A stretch of DNA of 64,000 nt, taken from the NCBI RefSeq assembly GCF_002201475.1, contig NZ_CP021422.1, positions 3,100,001 through 3,164,000 on the forward strand, written 5' to 3'. This document shows, piece by piece, positions 1 through 7,972 of this stretch (position 1 is the stretch's first letter; each line of letters starts with the position of its first letter). The notes below the pieces were generated by a model that was not told where the DNA came from, ran no database searches, and saw only the letters and a list, made by a program, of their open reading frames with translations. Source of the stretch: Acutalibacter muris (GTDB lineage: Bacteria; Bacillota; Clostridia; Oscillospirales; Acutalibacteraceae). Made by a program: the position numbers and the translations under genes.

Positions 1-799
1 ATGCGATGGCCATGCGGATGGACACCTGAGGGATCTGCATCAGTGAACCGGAATTGGCCGTAGACTGCGCCGCCAGAGCCTGGATATCCTGAATCATGCG
101 GTTCAACAGGGTCTGGATGCTGAACATGTTGGACTTGTTGATGTAGTACAGGCCGTTGGTCCAGTCGTTCCAGTATGACAGGCCGGTAAACAGGCCAATG
201 GTCACCAAGATGGGTTTGCCCAAGGGAAGGACAATTTTCCAGTAAATTGTCATATAGCCCGCACCGTCTATCTTTGCCGCTTCGTAAATATCCGCCGGTA
301 TGCTGGTAGCAAAAAAGGTGCGCACCAGGATGATGTTGAACGCGCCCAGCAGGAAGTTGGGGAAGATGTAGGCCCAGATGGTATTACGGATACCGAAGGT
401 GGTGGTCCACATGATATAGGACGGCACCAGGCCCCCAGAGAACAGCATGGTAAAAAACACATAGAAGGTAATGATCCGCCGCCCGGGCAGGTCCTTTAGG
501 GACAGAGGAAAGGCCATCAAGGAAGAGAGGATAATGCTTAGGGACGTGCCGATTATGGTGGCCAGCACCGTGATTCCATAAGCCCGGAATACGGTGGCGG
601 AGTTTTGCAGAATGTACTGGTAAGCCCCTGTGCTGAGTTTGGCTGGGAAGAAAGAGTAGCCGTTTGCCACCAGGGTGTTCTCGTCTGTGATGGATGACAT
701 GAACAGCAGCACAAGAGGCAGTATCATGCACAGCGAGACCAGCAGCAGGATAATGTTTATCACTATCTGATAGGCCTTACGGCCCTTTGACATGATCAT
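1..799 (-). CDS. Sugar ABC transporter permease, YtcP/LplC type (3' end beyond window)
   Basis: Membrane permease of a CUT1-type carbohydrate ABC importer; with the partner permease encoded just upstream it would form the translocation channel for an oligosaccharide. The start is ATG 797-799, eight bases after an AGGAGG. The frame is open to base 1, so about 266 residues are seen and the C-terminus is missing. Several hydrophobic helices are visible, as is the cytoplasmic EAA loop (EAAKIDGAG, near residue 172) that docks the ATPase. It is the last visible gene of a lipoprotein-permease-permease operon. No ATP-binding subunit is encoded here, so a shared MsmK-like ATPase elsewhere is inferred. 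The substrate cannot be told from sequence. Confidence 0.93.
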   Translation of the reverse strand, partial: MIMSKGRKAYQIVINIILLLVSLCMILPLVLLFMSSITDENTLVANGYSFFPAKLSTGAYQYILQNSATVFRAYGITVLATIIGTSLSIILSSLMAFPLSLKDLPGRRIITFYVFFTMLFSGGLVPSYIMWTTTFGIRNTIWAYIFPNFLLGAFNIILVRTFFATSIPADIYEAAKIDGAGYMTIYWKIVLPLGKPILVTIGLFTGLSYWNDWTNGLYYINKSNMFSIQTLLNRMIQDIQALAAQSTANSGSLMQIPQVSIRMAIA

Positions 800-812
800 G
801 ATGTTTGCCTCC

Positions 813-1739
813 TTAGAAAATCGCGTTTTCGGCGCTGGCCTTACGCACCACAAGGTTCGATACCATTACCAGCGTGAACCCTACCACAGACTGCAGGAGG
901 CCCGCCGCAGAGGACCGCCCGATGCCGCCGGTGCTCATCAGCGCCCGGTAGACGTAGGTGTCGATGGTGTTGGTCACAGAGTAGAGCGAGCCGGAGTTTT
1001 GCGGCACCTGGTAGAACAGGCCGAAGTCCGAGTAGAAGATGCGCCCGATATTCATGATAAGAAGGGTAATGATGGACGGCACCAGGCAGGGCAGGGTAAT
1101 TTGGGTGATCTGCTGCCACTTGCTGGCTCCGTCCAACTCCGCCGCCTCATAGAAGCTCTGGTCGATACCGGCAATGGCCGCAATGTAAATCAGTGTGCCG
1201 TAGCCCACGCCCTTCCAGCAGTTGGTGATAATGAGGATCAGCGGCCACCAGGTGGTGTCATTGTACCACTGCACGGGATCTAAACCCAGCAGGGGCAGAA
1301 GGGTTTTATTGAACATACCGTTCTCATGGCTCAAAAGGGCGAACACAATGTAGCTGACCACCACGATGGAGATTAAAAACGGCAGTAAAATTGAACTTTG
1401 GTACAGCTTCTTCATGCGGTTGTTGACCACATCTGAAATAAAGATGGCCAGAATGATACCCACAACCATGTTCACAATGATAAAGGCCACATTGTACAGC
1501 AGGGTGTTGCGGACGATAATGGCCGCCTCGTTGGTGCCGAACAGAAACTCGAAGTTCTTCAGACCTGCCCAAGGGCTGCCATAAATACCGTCGTTCACAT
1601 TGTAGGTCTTAAAAGCCACCACAATGCCGGTCATAGGAATATAATTGTTGATAAACAGGTAGACCGCACCGGGCAACAACATCAGGTACAGGGGGATATA
1701 CTGCTTAAACCGGGCCAAGGTTAGTTTCTTTTTGTCCAT
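813..1739 (-). CDS. Sugar ABC transporter permease, LplB type
   Basis: First permease (308 aa) of the importer. The N-terminus carries a basic stretch, then the family-typical hydrophobic helix with the NNYIPM motif near residues 31-36. An EAA loop (EAAELDGASKWQQI) near residue 200 marks the ATPase contact. The start ATG at 1737-1739 follows GAGGAGG at good spacing. The gap to the downstream permease is 13 bp and to the upstream lipoprotein gene 31 bp, so the three genes form one operon. Length and order match the LplB-YtcP pairs that recur at 49-51 kb and 61-63 kb in this window. Confidence 0.93.
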   Translation of the reverse strand: MDKKKLTLARFKQYIPLYLMLLPGAVYLFINNYIPMTGIVVAFKTYNVNDGIYGSPWAGLKNFEFLFGTNEAAIIVRNTLLYNVAFIIVNMVVGIILAIFISDVVNNRMKKLYQSSILLPFLISIVVVSYIVFALLSHENGMFNKTLLPLLGLDPVQWYNDTTWWPLILIITNCWKGVGYGTLIYIAAIAGIDQSFYEAAELDGASKWQQITQITLPCLVPSIITLLIMNIGRIFYSDFGLFYQVPQNSGSLYSVTNTIDTYVYRALMSTGGIGRSSAAGLLQSVVGFTLVMVSNLVVRKASAENAIF

Positions 1740-1770
1740 ATCCGTCCTCCTCGGTTTCCCTCAAGAGGGG

Positions 1771-3351
1771 TTATTGTTTCTCCAGCCATTCGTTGAACTG
1801 CTTCTGCTTCTCATCCATGACAGTCTGCAGGCCGGCGGCATACAAGGCGTCGTTGAATTCCTTTATTTTAGCGTCCAGATCATCCACCACGCCAAAGGCC
1901 AGATCCTTGCGGTACTGTTCCACCACGGAATTCAGCTGCGCTTCTTCATTGGCAACGGGAGTGGAATCAAAGGTAAAGCCATACGCTTTGGAGGTGGTGA
2001 TGCCCTCGTTATATACATCGTACTGCTCCCAGATATCGGTGGGGTTGCCCGCCCAGGGGTGTCCGGCAAACTGGTTGGGATATACAAAGCCAAAGTCATT
2101 GTGGTAACCCACGCTGGTAGCATCTACGCCATCGGGATAGGATGCCAGCCCATCATCAGTCAGGACCCAATCCTCGCCCTCGATGCCCCAGTTGATCAGG
2201 TCGTTGAATTCCTGACTGGTATAGGTCCAATTCAGGAACTGGGCGGCTTTCTGAGGATCCTCGGCGGCGTTTGCCACCGCAAAGAGCATGGAGTTGACGG
2301 CGTTGGTGTTCTTCATGGCCTCGCCCATCTGAATAACGGAAACCTCATACCCAGTCTGCGCCAGCTTTTCAATATCGGTGTTCGGCTTTACATTGGTGAT
2401 GAAAGAGAAACAGTTGCCGGCCTTCAATTTGGTTTCACCGCCATCCTGATTCACCGCGATATCTTGGGAAAGGTACCCCGCTTTAAACCATTCCTGGGCG
2501 ATCTCGCAAAAGGTGCGCCACTGCTCGCCCTCGAACCAGTTGGTGATTTCCGTAGTCTGGCCGTAGTTTTCCAGCACACCGAAGTTGCTGCCCATGTTGT
2601 CCATATAGCTCAGGTCCTGCGTGCCCATGATAGAGGTTCCGTCCAAGCAGATCATGTCAGGATGCTTTTCCTTCACCTTGGCAAACATATCGCCAATCTG
2701 ATCAAAGCTGCTATAGTCATCGGTGGTGATATTGAAGTCCTCCACCTTGTATCCCAGTTCCTCAAAGATGTCTTTGCGCACCACCAGGCCAGCGGGATAG
2801 CCACGCTCCTTCATCTGGCCCAAGCCAATGAAGAAATCGCCTAAGTAGCCGCAATCAAAGTCGCTACCCAAAACCTCTTTGGCCCCCTGCAGGTCATCCA
2901 GATACGGAGCCAGGTTCACCACATATTGAGATTCAATATAAGTAGAAAAGTTACTAGAGAACGCCGGAAAGATATCCAACGGCTCACCAGCTGCTAGCAT
3001 CATAGAAAGCTGAGAGTTCAGGGTACCGAAAGTCATCGGGATCATATTGACTTTCATATTCAGCTCTTTCTCCGCCAGCGCGGCAACAGCCTCGTTGACT
3101 TTGTTCTGGTTGGTGCCCTCCTGGGCCACCAGGTACATGTAGTTGACCTCGTACCCGCCGCCATCCACCTTGCCGGTGCTTTCGGCCTCGCCCTCGGAGC
3201 TTTCGCCGCCAGTACTTTCTGTCTGGTTACTCTCGTCGGAGCTGTTTTCTGCCTGACTGGAACTGCCCTTTCCGTCCCCGCCGCAGGCCGCGAACAAGGA
3301 CACAACCAGCGCCAGAGCCAACAACAGGCTGATGATCTTTTTTGCTTTCAT
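1771..3351 (-). CDS. Extracellular solute-binding lipoprotein of sugar ABC importer
   Basis: Family 1 extracellular solute-binding protein, 526 aa, anchored outside the membrane as a lipoprotein and delivering a carbohydrate to the two permeases encoded next. I chose ATG 3349-3351 because a GGAGG lies eight bases upstream and the signal peptide starts there (MKAKK, hydrophobic core, lipobox LFAAC with Cys23). A Ser/Glu-rich linker follows, typical of Gram-positive lipoproteins. Longer in-frame starts up to 3459 would bury the signal peptide and lack a ribosome site. It is the first gene of the operon and is transcribed divergently from the sensor kinase, which is the usual layout for YesM-controlled importers. 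Confidence 0.93.
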   Translation of the reverse strand: MKAKKIISLLLALALVVSLFAACGGDGKGSSSQAENSSDESNQTESTGGESSEGEAESTGKVDGGGYEVNYMYLVAQEGTNQNKVNEAVAALAEKELNMKVNMIPMTFGTLNSQLSMMLAAGEPLDIFPAFSSNFSTYIESQYVVNLAPYLDDLQGAKEVLGSDFDCGYLGDFFIGLGQMKERGYPAGLVVRKDIFEELGYKVEDFNITTDDYSSFDQIGDMFAKVKEKHPDMICLDGTSIMGTQDLSYMDNMGSNFGVLENYGQTTEITNWFEGEQWRTFCEIAQEWFKAGYLSQDIAVNQDGGETKLKAGNCFSFITNVKPNTDIEKLAQTGYEVSVIQMGEAMKNTNAVNSMLFAVANAAEDPQKAAQFLNWTYTSQEFNDLINWGIEGEDWVLTDDGLASYPDGVDATSVGYHNDFGFVYPNQFAGHPWAGNPTDIWEQYDVYNEGITTSKAYGFTFDSTPVANEEAQLNSVVEQYRKDLAFGVVDDLDAKIKEFNDALYAAGLQTVMDEKQKQFNEWLEKQ

Positions 3352-3429
3352 GTTTGATTCCTCCATATTCTGGCGCTTTGCGCGCCGTTTGTTTTGCACC
3401 CTAAGCATACCAAAAATCCCTTGGGTAAT

Positions 3430-3459
3430 AACATAAGAAAATGGTAGACAAATTATCAA
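3430..3459 (-). promoter_or_regulatory. Candidate promoter of lipoprotein-permease operon
   Basis: Reading the minus strand, TTGATA (3459-3454) and TATGTT (3435-3430) are separated by 18 bp, about 80 bp before the lipoprotein start. The opposite strand shows a clear TATAAT at 3509-3514 ahead of the kinase gene, but its -35 box is poor, so the kinase promoter may need an activator. Confidence 0.4.
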
Positions 3460-3543
3460 AAATCAGACATTTTGCCATTTGCCCCTCGAAACCTGTTTTT
3501 TCCCCTTGTATAATGGAGAAAATAGCGCAAGGGAGGGAGTTGT

Positions 3544-5238
3544 ATGAGCACAAAGAGCAAGCTGCCAGGGCCAGCGCTACGGAAAATCATGCTCTGGCTC
3601 CTGGTGCTGTTTCTGCTGATTTTGGCGGCGGGGGTAGCGGCCCTGACGGCTGTCGGCCGGGAATCCAGGGAGTCGGAGTGGGAGCGCTCCTGCCAGGCCA
3701 TTGAGGAGCGCTTGAAAAGCCTGGACAATTCCCTTTCCAGTCTCAACCTGTACCTGGCCGACCTGATGCTTACCAGCACGGATGTCCAGGACATCCTCAC
3801 CCAGCAGGACAGCCAAAAACGCAATGCCGCCGCCCGCCAGCTCCAGGCAAACCTGGTGGCGCATGGGGAACTGATCCCTGGTTATTACAACTTTTTCTTT
3901 TACGATTCGCAAAGTGGTGTGGAGGTGTTCTGCTACGACAGCGTTTCCGACTACAACGCTTGCACCCGCCTGCGCGGCTGGATCCGGGAGCAAGCCCAGG
4001 CGGGCGCAAAGATTTCCTCTAATTTCCTTTGGGAGCCTGTATCCGCGGGGAAGGAGGCCTACCTGCTCCAGTGCAACCAGCTGGGCAGTGCCATGATCGC
4101 CTGCTGGACACCCTGCAACTTGGCTTTTTCCTTCCTCTCCGGGACGGTCCCTTCCGAGGAAAGCTTTTATACGGTGCTGGACAAGGATGGGACTCTAGTC
4201 TTCCCCAAGGAGAGCGAGGAGATCTTTATGTCCGGAGAGCGGGACAAGTGGGGGAGCTATTCCCGGGAGTTCACCATGCGCTATGGGGATCTGACCCTGC
4301 TGGTAGTGGACCGCCCCAGCGGCTACCAGGAGATGCTGATGCTGTTTACCATCTTCTTCCTGGTGACCCTGGGTATTGTGGCGGGGTTTGCCGTATATAC
4401 CCTCACCTACTTCCAGCGGTATATCCAGCAGCCCTTCCAGCGCCTGCAGGACCATGTGAACGACTTCGCCTCCACAAGAAAAGAGGCGAAACGCAAGGGC
4501 TTCGCCGAACTCAACATGGCTATGGCAGCCTTTGATTCCCTGGTGGACCAGCTGAACGAATTGAAAATCGAGCAGTATGAGGAAAAGATTTATCTGGCAA
4601 AAACCCAGCTGGAATTTTTCCAACTGCAAATCAAGCCCCACTTCTTTGTAAATGCTTTCAGCATCCTGCATGGCATGGCGCAGAAGAAAGAGTATGCCCG
4701 GATCCAGCAGTTCTGCATCACGCTGTCCGATTATGTGCGGTACCTGTTCCGGGATGGACTCAGCATGGTGTCCCTGGAGGACGAGCTAAAGGTGGTCAGG
4801 GATTACCTGGATATCCAGAACATCCGCTACCGCGCCCAGAGCGCTTTGGGTGAAGATATCCCTCCGGAGCTTCTCTCGGTCAACATCCCGCCCCTCCTGC
4901 TGCTCACTTTCGTGGAGAACGCGGTGAAACACTCAGTGGAGGACCTGTCCATGCTGGCCATTTTTATCCAGGCCCAGCCGGTCCACCAGGAAGACGGGGA
5001 TTCCATCCGGCTCACCGTGTCGGGGAACTGCTCGGGCTTTTCCCAGGAGGACCTGGCGGAACTGAACGCGCCTGAGCAGAATCTGCCCAGTAGCGATGGC
5101 CTGCATGTGGGCGTGGAGAATGTGCGTAAGCGGCTGTCGCTCATGTACGGGGTGGAGTTCCAGCTGCACTTCTCCAATCGGGGCGAAAGCTCAGTGGTAG
5201 AGATTGTGATTCCAAACCGTCCTGATCTTCATTCATAA
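3544..5238 (+). CDS. Sensor histidine kinase, YesM/LytS type
   Basis: Membrane sensor kinase of 564 aa. One TM helix lies near residues 15-35, then an extracytoplasmic sensor region of about 220 residues, a second TM helix near 265-290, and a HAMP-like linker. The His_kinase box QIKPHFFVN places the phospho-acceptor at His366. The ATPase N-box (FVENAVKH, Asn459) and a G-box (GLHVGVENVRKRL) follow. The start is ATG 3544 after GGGAGGG. Families of this type normally sit beside an AraC-type response regulator and control the adjacent importer. Here the gene is followed directly by the accessory island and no regulator is encoded in the window. The ligand is probably the sugar bound by the divergent lipoprotein, which is inference from context. 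Confidence 0.9.
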   Translation: MSTKSKLPGPALRKIMLWLLVLFLLILAAGVAALTAVGRESRESEWERSCQAIEERLKSLDNSLSSLNLYLADLMLTSTDVQDILTQQDSQKRNAAARQLQANLVAHGELIPGYYNFFFYDSQSGVEVFCYDSVSDYNACTRLRGWIREQAQAGAKISSNFLWEPVSAGKEAYLLQCNQLGSAMIACWTPCNLAFSFLSGTVPSEESFYTVLDKDGTLVFPKESEEIFMSGERDKWGSYSREFTMRYGDLTLLVVDRPSGYQEMLMLFTIFFLVTLGIVAGFAVYTLTYFQRYIQQPFQRLQDHVNDFASTRKEAKRKGFAELNMAMAAFDSLVDQLNELKIEQYEEKIYLAKTQLEFFQLQIKPHFFVNAFSILHGMAQKKEYARIQQFCITLSDYVRYLFRDGLSMVSLEDELKVVRDYLDIQNIRYRAQSALGEDIPPELLSVNIPPLLLLTFVENAVKHSVEDLSMLAIFIQAQPVHQEDGDSIRLTVSGNCSGFSQEDLAELNAPEQNLPSSDGLHVGVENVRKRLSLMYGVEFQLHFSNRGESSVVEIVIPNRPDLHS

Positions 5239-5505
5239 GGGCCAATGGAAAAGGAGTTGGAATGAACCCGGTTGTTTCCCGAATAATTGGACGTTGGAAC
5301 GCTAAAAAGGCCGGACGGGTAACGGAAAACGCTATTGCATTTACTCTCATGGCAGCTACACTTAAATATGGTTATGTTTGACCTTTGGGGCGCAAGCCCG
5401 TCTTCATATTGCACCGCCTGAGCAGTTTAGTGTGCCTACTGTCCCGTGGGTTTGCTTTTCGTTGAGATGGTTACGACCGTTTTAAAACTTTTCTGAAAAT
5501 ATTTA
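5239..5505 (+). other. Gene-free stretch after the kinase; one possible 34-aa ORF
   Basis: This interval holds no recognisable protein family. One short frame, 5262-5366, has ATG preceded by AAGGAG at five bases and would encode 34 residues (MNPVVSRIIG...). It may be a small real gene or chance. The left junction between chromosome and island must lie somewhere between the kinase stop and about 5580, but I see no boundary repeat here. Confidence 0.25.
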
Positions 5506-5560
5506 GGCAATACCGCACAAAGACCGCCCTGCGGGCTTTGTGCGGTATTGCCTTTATCTT
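5506..5560 (+). terminator. Strong intrinsic terminator
   Basis: Perfect 17-bp inverted repeat, 5506-5522 against 5536-5552 (arm GGCAATACCGCACAAAG), with an inner CCGC/GCGG pair in the loop and TTTATCTTT after it. It would end plus-strand transcription coming from the kinase gene and insulate the island. Confidence 0.8.
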
Positions 5561-5580
5561 TACACCCTGATCTTCTGGGT

Positions 5581-5645
5581 GTTCGCTTTGCGAACTCGTT
5601 AACACGACACTGCCGCAAAACCTTTCGAAAGGCCAGAAAAATTTT
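5581..5645. repeat. AACACGACACT repeat, copy 1
   Basis: About 45 bp (5601-5645) beginning AACACGACACTGCC that recur at 15979-16020 and 24518-24560. At the other two sites the repeat lies immediately upstream of a DUF6809-type gene. Here the flank 5581-5600 still resembles the copy-2 flank, but the gene itself is gone, so this looks like a deletion scar of the same module. Confidence 0.65.
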
Positions 5646-5649
5646 GTCG

Positions 5650-5678
5650 TTGCATATTGGGAATCTGCATGGTATAAT
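5650..5678 (+). promoter_or_regulatory. Consensus-like sigma-A promoter without an obvious gene
   Basis: TTGCAT (5650-5655), 17 bp, TATAAT (5673-5678). No open frame of note follows until 6002, and a terminator lies at 5942-5976. It occupies the same place relative to the AACACGACACT repeat as the promoter at 16064-16092, suggesting that it once drove a cargo gene that has been replaced. Confidence 0.6.
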
Positions 5679-5737
5679 ACTACAATAATAGTAAAACGGT
5701 GGTGTTACAGGGCTCGATTCCCGGGACGTTCTTTGGC

Positions 5738-5937
5738 TTGACTACTGTTTGACTACTATTTTGAAAAATCAATAAAATGGCCGGGGACCCGGCCATTTCT
5801 AGGGCTCCCGGCCCCGGGACAAAAAGTAACTTTTTTGTGCGCTCTGGACAAAACCCAGCATTTTCGGGCTTTTCCCATTGACGGCCTGATAACTCCGACT
5901 CTGAGGGCCGCTGGTTCGAATCCAGTCAAGCGCGCCA
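5738..5937 (+). repeat. Hybrid attachment site: arm-type repeats plus tRNA-Arg 3' half
   Basis: Two direct TTGACTACT repeats (5738-5746 and 5749-5757) resemble integrase arm sites. About 130 bp later, 5892-5937 is a perfect 46-bp copy of the 3' part of the tRNA-Arg at 28754-28799, from the anticodon loop (ACTCCGAC) to CCA. The bases just left of it (5876-5891) match the attP-like sequence at 28546-28561. The site therefore reads as a recombination product of that sequence with the tRNA gene. It lacks the tRNA 5' half and cannot encode a tRNA. Confidence 0.75.
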
Positions 5938-5941
5938 GAGA

Positions 5942-5976
5942 GCGGAAAAGTTCAGTGTGAACTTTTCCGCTTTTTT
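5942..5976 (+). terminator. Intrinsic terminator after the tRNA 3' half
   Basis: Perfect 13-bp stem GCGGAAAAGTTCA / TGAACTTTTCCGC with loop GTG, followed by six T. It is placed just as a tRNA terminator would be, five bases after the CCA. Confidence 0.85.
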
Positions 5977-6001
5977 CAAATTATCTGGCATGAGGTGTGC
6001 T

Positions 6002-6631
6002 ATGAAAAATATAATTATTGTCGGACCGTCCAGGGCCGGGAAGACAACTTTGGCAAAACGACTCCACGAAAAATTCAATTATTTTGTCATCAGCCTTGAT
6101 AAGCTGGTCGCTACATTCCAAGCGGCATATCCCCAGCTTGACATTCGGCTCAACTGGAATAGGGATAAGACAACGGAAAATGTAGCGCCGTTTATTGGGC
6201 ATTTCCTGGGGCTATTTTCCTCAGATGACGGAATCAAAGATGACTTGAACCTCCGCGCACATCATGTTGAAGGGAATCATTTTGTGCTGGAAGGCGGGTA
6301 CTTTGATTTTGAGAAAATCACCTCTATCCTGAAAGAATATGGGGTGAATGAATTGAAAGACCGCTTTATTTTGATTGGATTAGTGCAGGGCCAAAAGACG
6401 GTTGATGAGTATGTAAGCGACTTCAAAAAGTACGACACAGAAGACGATTGGACATACAATTTGTGCGAGGACGAATTGAGAGATTATGTTACCCAAGACG
6501 CTATTCCATTTAACCGGGTCATGATGGATCATCTGGCAAAATATAGATTCACAATTTACGATACATCGTCAGAGCGAGATCGTGTTCTCGATAAGATTAT
6601 TGAAGATATTATGATTGCTAATAGGAGTTGA
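6002..6631 (+). CDS. P-loop kinase-like protein
   Basis: Protein of 209 aa with an N-terminal Walker A (GPSRAGKTT, residues 8-16) of the small-molecule or nucleoside kinase type. I start it at ATG 6002, after GAGG, because the Walker A then lies at the very N-terminus. The in-frame start at 5957 lies inside the upstream terminator. The remainder is polar and alpha/beta-like without a motif I can name. Neighbours are the conserved IDKF protein gene four bases downstream and a phosphotransferase gene, all on one strand, so the three form a small cargo operon next to integrase 1. The substrate is unknown. Confidence 0.7.
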   Translation: MKNIIIVGPSRAGKTTLAKRLHEKFNYFVISLDKLVATFQAAYPQLDIRLNWNRDKTTENVAPFIGHFLGLFSSDDGIKDDLNLRAHHVEGNHFVLEGGYFDFEKITSILKEYGVNELKDRFILIGLVQGQKTVDEYVSDFKKYDTEDDWTYNLCEDELRDYVTQDAIPFNRVMMDHLAKYRFTIYDTSSERDRVLDKIIEDIMIANRS

Positions 6632-6635
6632 TCTC

Positions 6636-7064
6636 ATGAAAATTGATAAGTTTTCCTACCACTTAGGCGCTGCCGATTGCTTTTGCGAGATGGTTCGCGC
6701 GGGTGTGAAACGTATCGCGCTGTCACATCCTTGTGATACCAAAGATGAGCGTGATAGCTTTCTGCCGGAGTTTGATAAGCTGTGCAAGAAATACGGCGTT
6801 CGTTACTATGCGGAGGATGAGGCACTTTTAACCGACCTCTTTTCTCTGTCGCTGAATCAGGGCAAGTTCAACGTGATTTTTTATCAGGATGAATCGGCCT
6901 TGCAGGAATATCTTGCTCTAAAAGCAGAGAAAGAAAAGGCAATCGCGGCGGGTAATTACGATGATTGCCGCAAGGATATTGCTCGGCGGTACGGCAAATT
7001 GCTCTCGTATACGGACGAGGGTATCCAGCGTTTGCTGGACGCAAATAGCGAGATTGAGGTATAA
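6636..7064 (+). CDS. Element-linked conserved hypothetical protein (IDKF family), copy 1
   Basis: Protein of 142 aa of a family I do not recognise. It starts at ATG 6636 after AGGAG. A paralog lies at 32216-32692, sharing IDKFSYHLGAADCFCEM, the GVKRIALSHPCD stretch and the QGKFNVIFYQDESALQEYL block. Both copies are the gene, or nearly the gene, preceding an almost identical integrase. It is soluble, with no signal or TM segment, and has a Cys-rich N-terminal third (two Cys in ADCFCEM, one in HPCD) and an acidic, helical C-terminus. The linkage suggests a function for the element rather than for the cargo, but this is inference. Confidence 0.7.
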   Translation: MKIDKFSYHLGAADCFCEMVRAGVKRIALSHPCDTKDERDSFLPEFDKLCKKYGVRYYAEDEALLTDLFSLSLNQGKFNVIFYQDESALQEYLALKAEKEKAIAAGNYDDCRKDIARRYGKLLSYTDEGIQRLLDANSEIEV

Positions 7065-7066
7065 AT

Positions 7067-7972
7067 ATGCTGTTTAACTATACAATTAAGAATTGGGCTG
7101 ATTGGGGCAAAGTGTTCCAGTCAATCGAGGAATTCACGCCTCTGGCGCAAGAGATTTTTCGCCGGGAGAAGTTAGAGTTTACCAATCTGGAAAACCTCAC
7201 TCCCGGGACAAATGCCGTGTTCCGGGCGGGGAATTATGTAGTGAAAATATTTGCACCAAAGGAATTGGGTTTGGACTCGCAGGCTGATTATCTCAATGAA
7301 TCGGCAGTCTGTGGTGCTTTGACTGAACGGGGGATTCCCACGCCCCGGATGATTGCCTGCGGCTCGGTGCAGGATAAGTATCTATTTTACTACATCATCA
7401 CGGAGTATTATTCCGGCGTAGAGGCCGGAGCATGGCTTGAAAAGGCTACTCTTGGCCAGAAGAAAATATTCATCGAGCGTTTGCGCGAGTTGCTCCAAAA
7501 GCTCAATCGTTCGGCACAGGGACTGATCCCACCTGTTGATTTGCTGAGTCGAGCGTTGGGAAACTCAAGATTGGAGCGTCTGCCAGACAGCCTACGTGCT
7601 GAAATGGCAGCGCGTGCGGCAAACCTTGATTTGACGGATACGGTGCTGGTACACGGTGATTTGACCGGGGAGAATATTCTGGTTGACTCGGAGAGTAGCC
7701 CGGTTATTATTGACTGCGCTGATGCCTGCCTTGCGCCTTGGTGGTATGAGCTGGGTCCGCTGGTATTTGAGCTATTTCACTGTCGGAAAGATTTGTTGCG
7801 GTTGTTTGTGGACACCGATTCGGAGACATTTGTAGAGCGGATATTGGACGCTGTTTGCATACACGACTTCGGTGCAAATATGCTCTGGGACTTGGCTGAA
7901 AGAGAAAAAGTCCCATGCTTTTTGCATTTAGCGGATGTCAGGGACTTTTTGTTGAATCGGGTGTGTGGCTAG
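7067..7972 (+). CDS. Aminoglycoside phosphotransferase/choline kinase-fold protein
   Basis: 301-aa member of the APH phosphotransferase superfamily. The catalytic loop is clear (VLVHGDLTGENILV, with HGD and the downstream Asn), followed by the metal-binding segment VIIDCADA in place of the usual IDWE/IDFG. The N-terminal half has a kinase-like beta sheet (NAVFRAGNYVVKIFAP, Lys at the ATP site). The start ATG 7067 follows GAGG two bases after the preceding stop. Its end overlaps the convergent integrase stop by four bases. It could inactivate an antibiotic or phosphorylate another small molecule. Sequence alone does not decide, and I would not predict resistance from it. Confidence 0.75.
   Translation: MLFNYTIKNWADWGKVFQSIEEFTPLAQEIFRREKLEFTNLENLTPGTNAVFRAGNYVVKIFAPKELGLDSQADYLNESAVCGALTERGIPTPRMIACGSVQDKYLFYYIITEYYSGVEAGAWLEKATLGQKKIFIERLRELLQKLNRSAQGLIPPVDLLSRALGNSRLERLPDSLRAEMAARAANLDLTDTVLVHGDLTGENILVDSESSPVIIDCADACLAPWWYELGPLVFELFHCRKDLLRLFVDTDSETFVERILDAVCIHDFGANMLWDLAEREKVPCFLHLADVRDFLLNRVCG

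Noticed and set aside
1732..2844. Long plus-strand frame of 370 codons
   Set aside because: Fully antisense to the lipoprotein gene, no ribosome site and no domain; a shadow of GC-rich coding bias.
5701..5735. T-arm-like sequence (GGGCTCGATTCCCGGG) suggesting another tRNA
   Set aside because: No acceptor, D or anticodon arm can be built around it; at most a short fragment.
7067..7972. Aminoglycoside resistance gene
   Set aside because: Only the fold-level motifs are seen; the superfamily has many other substrates, so resistance is not claimed.
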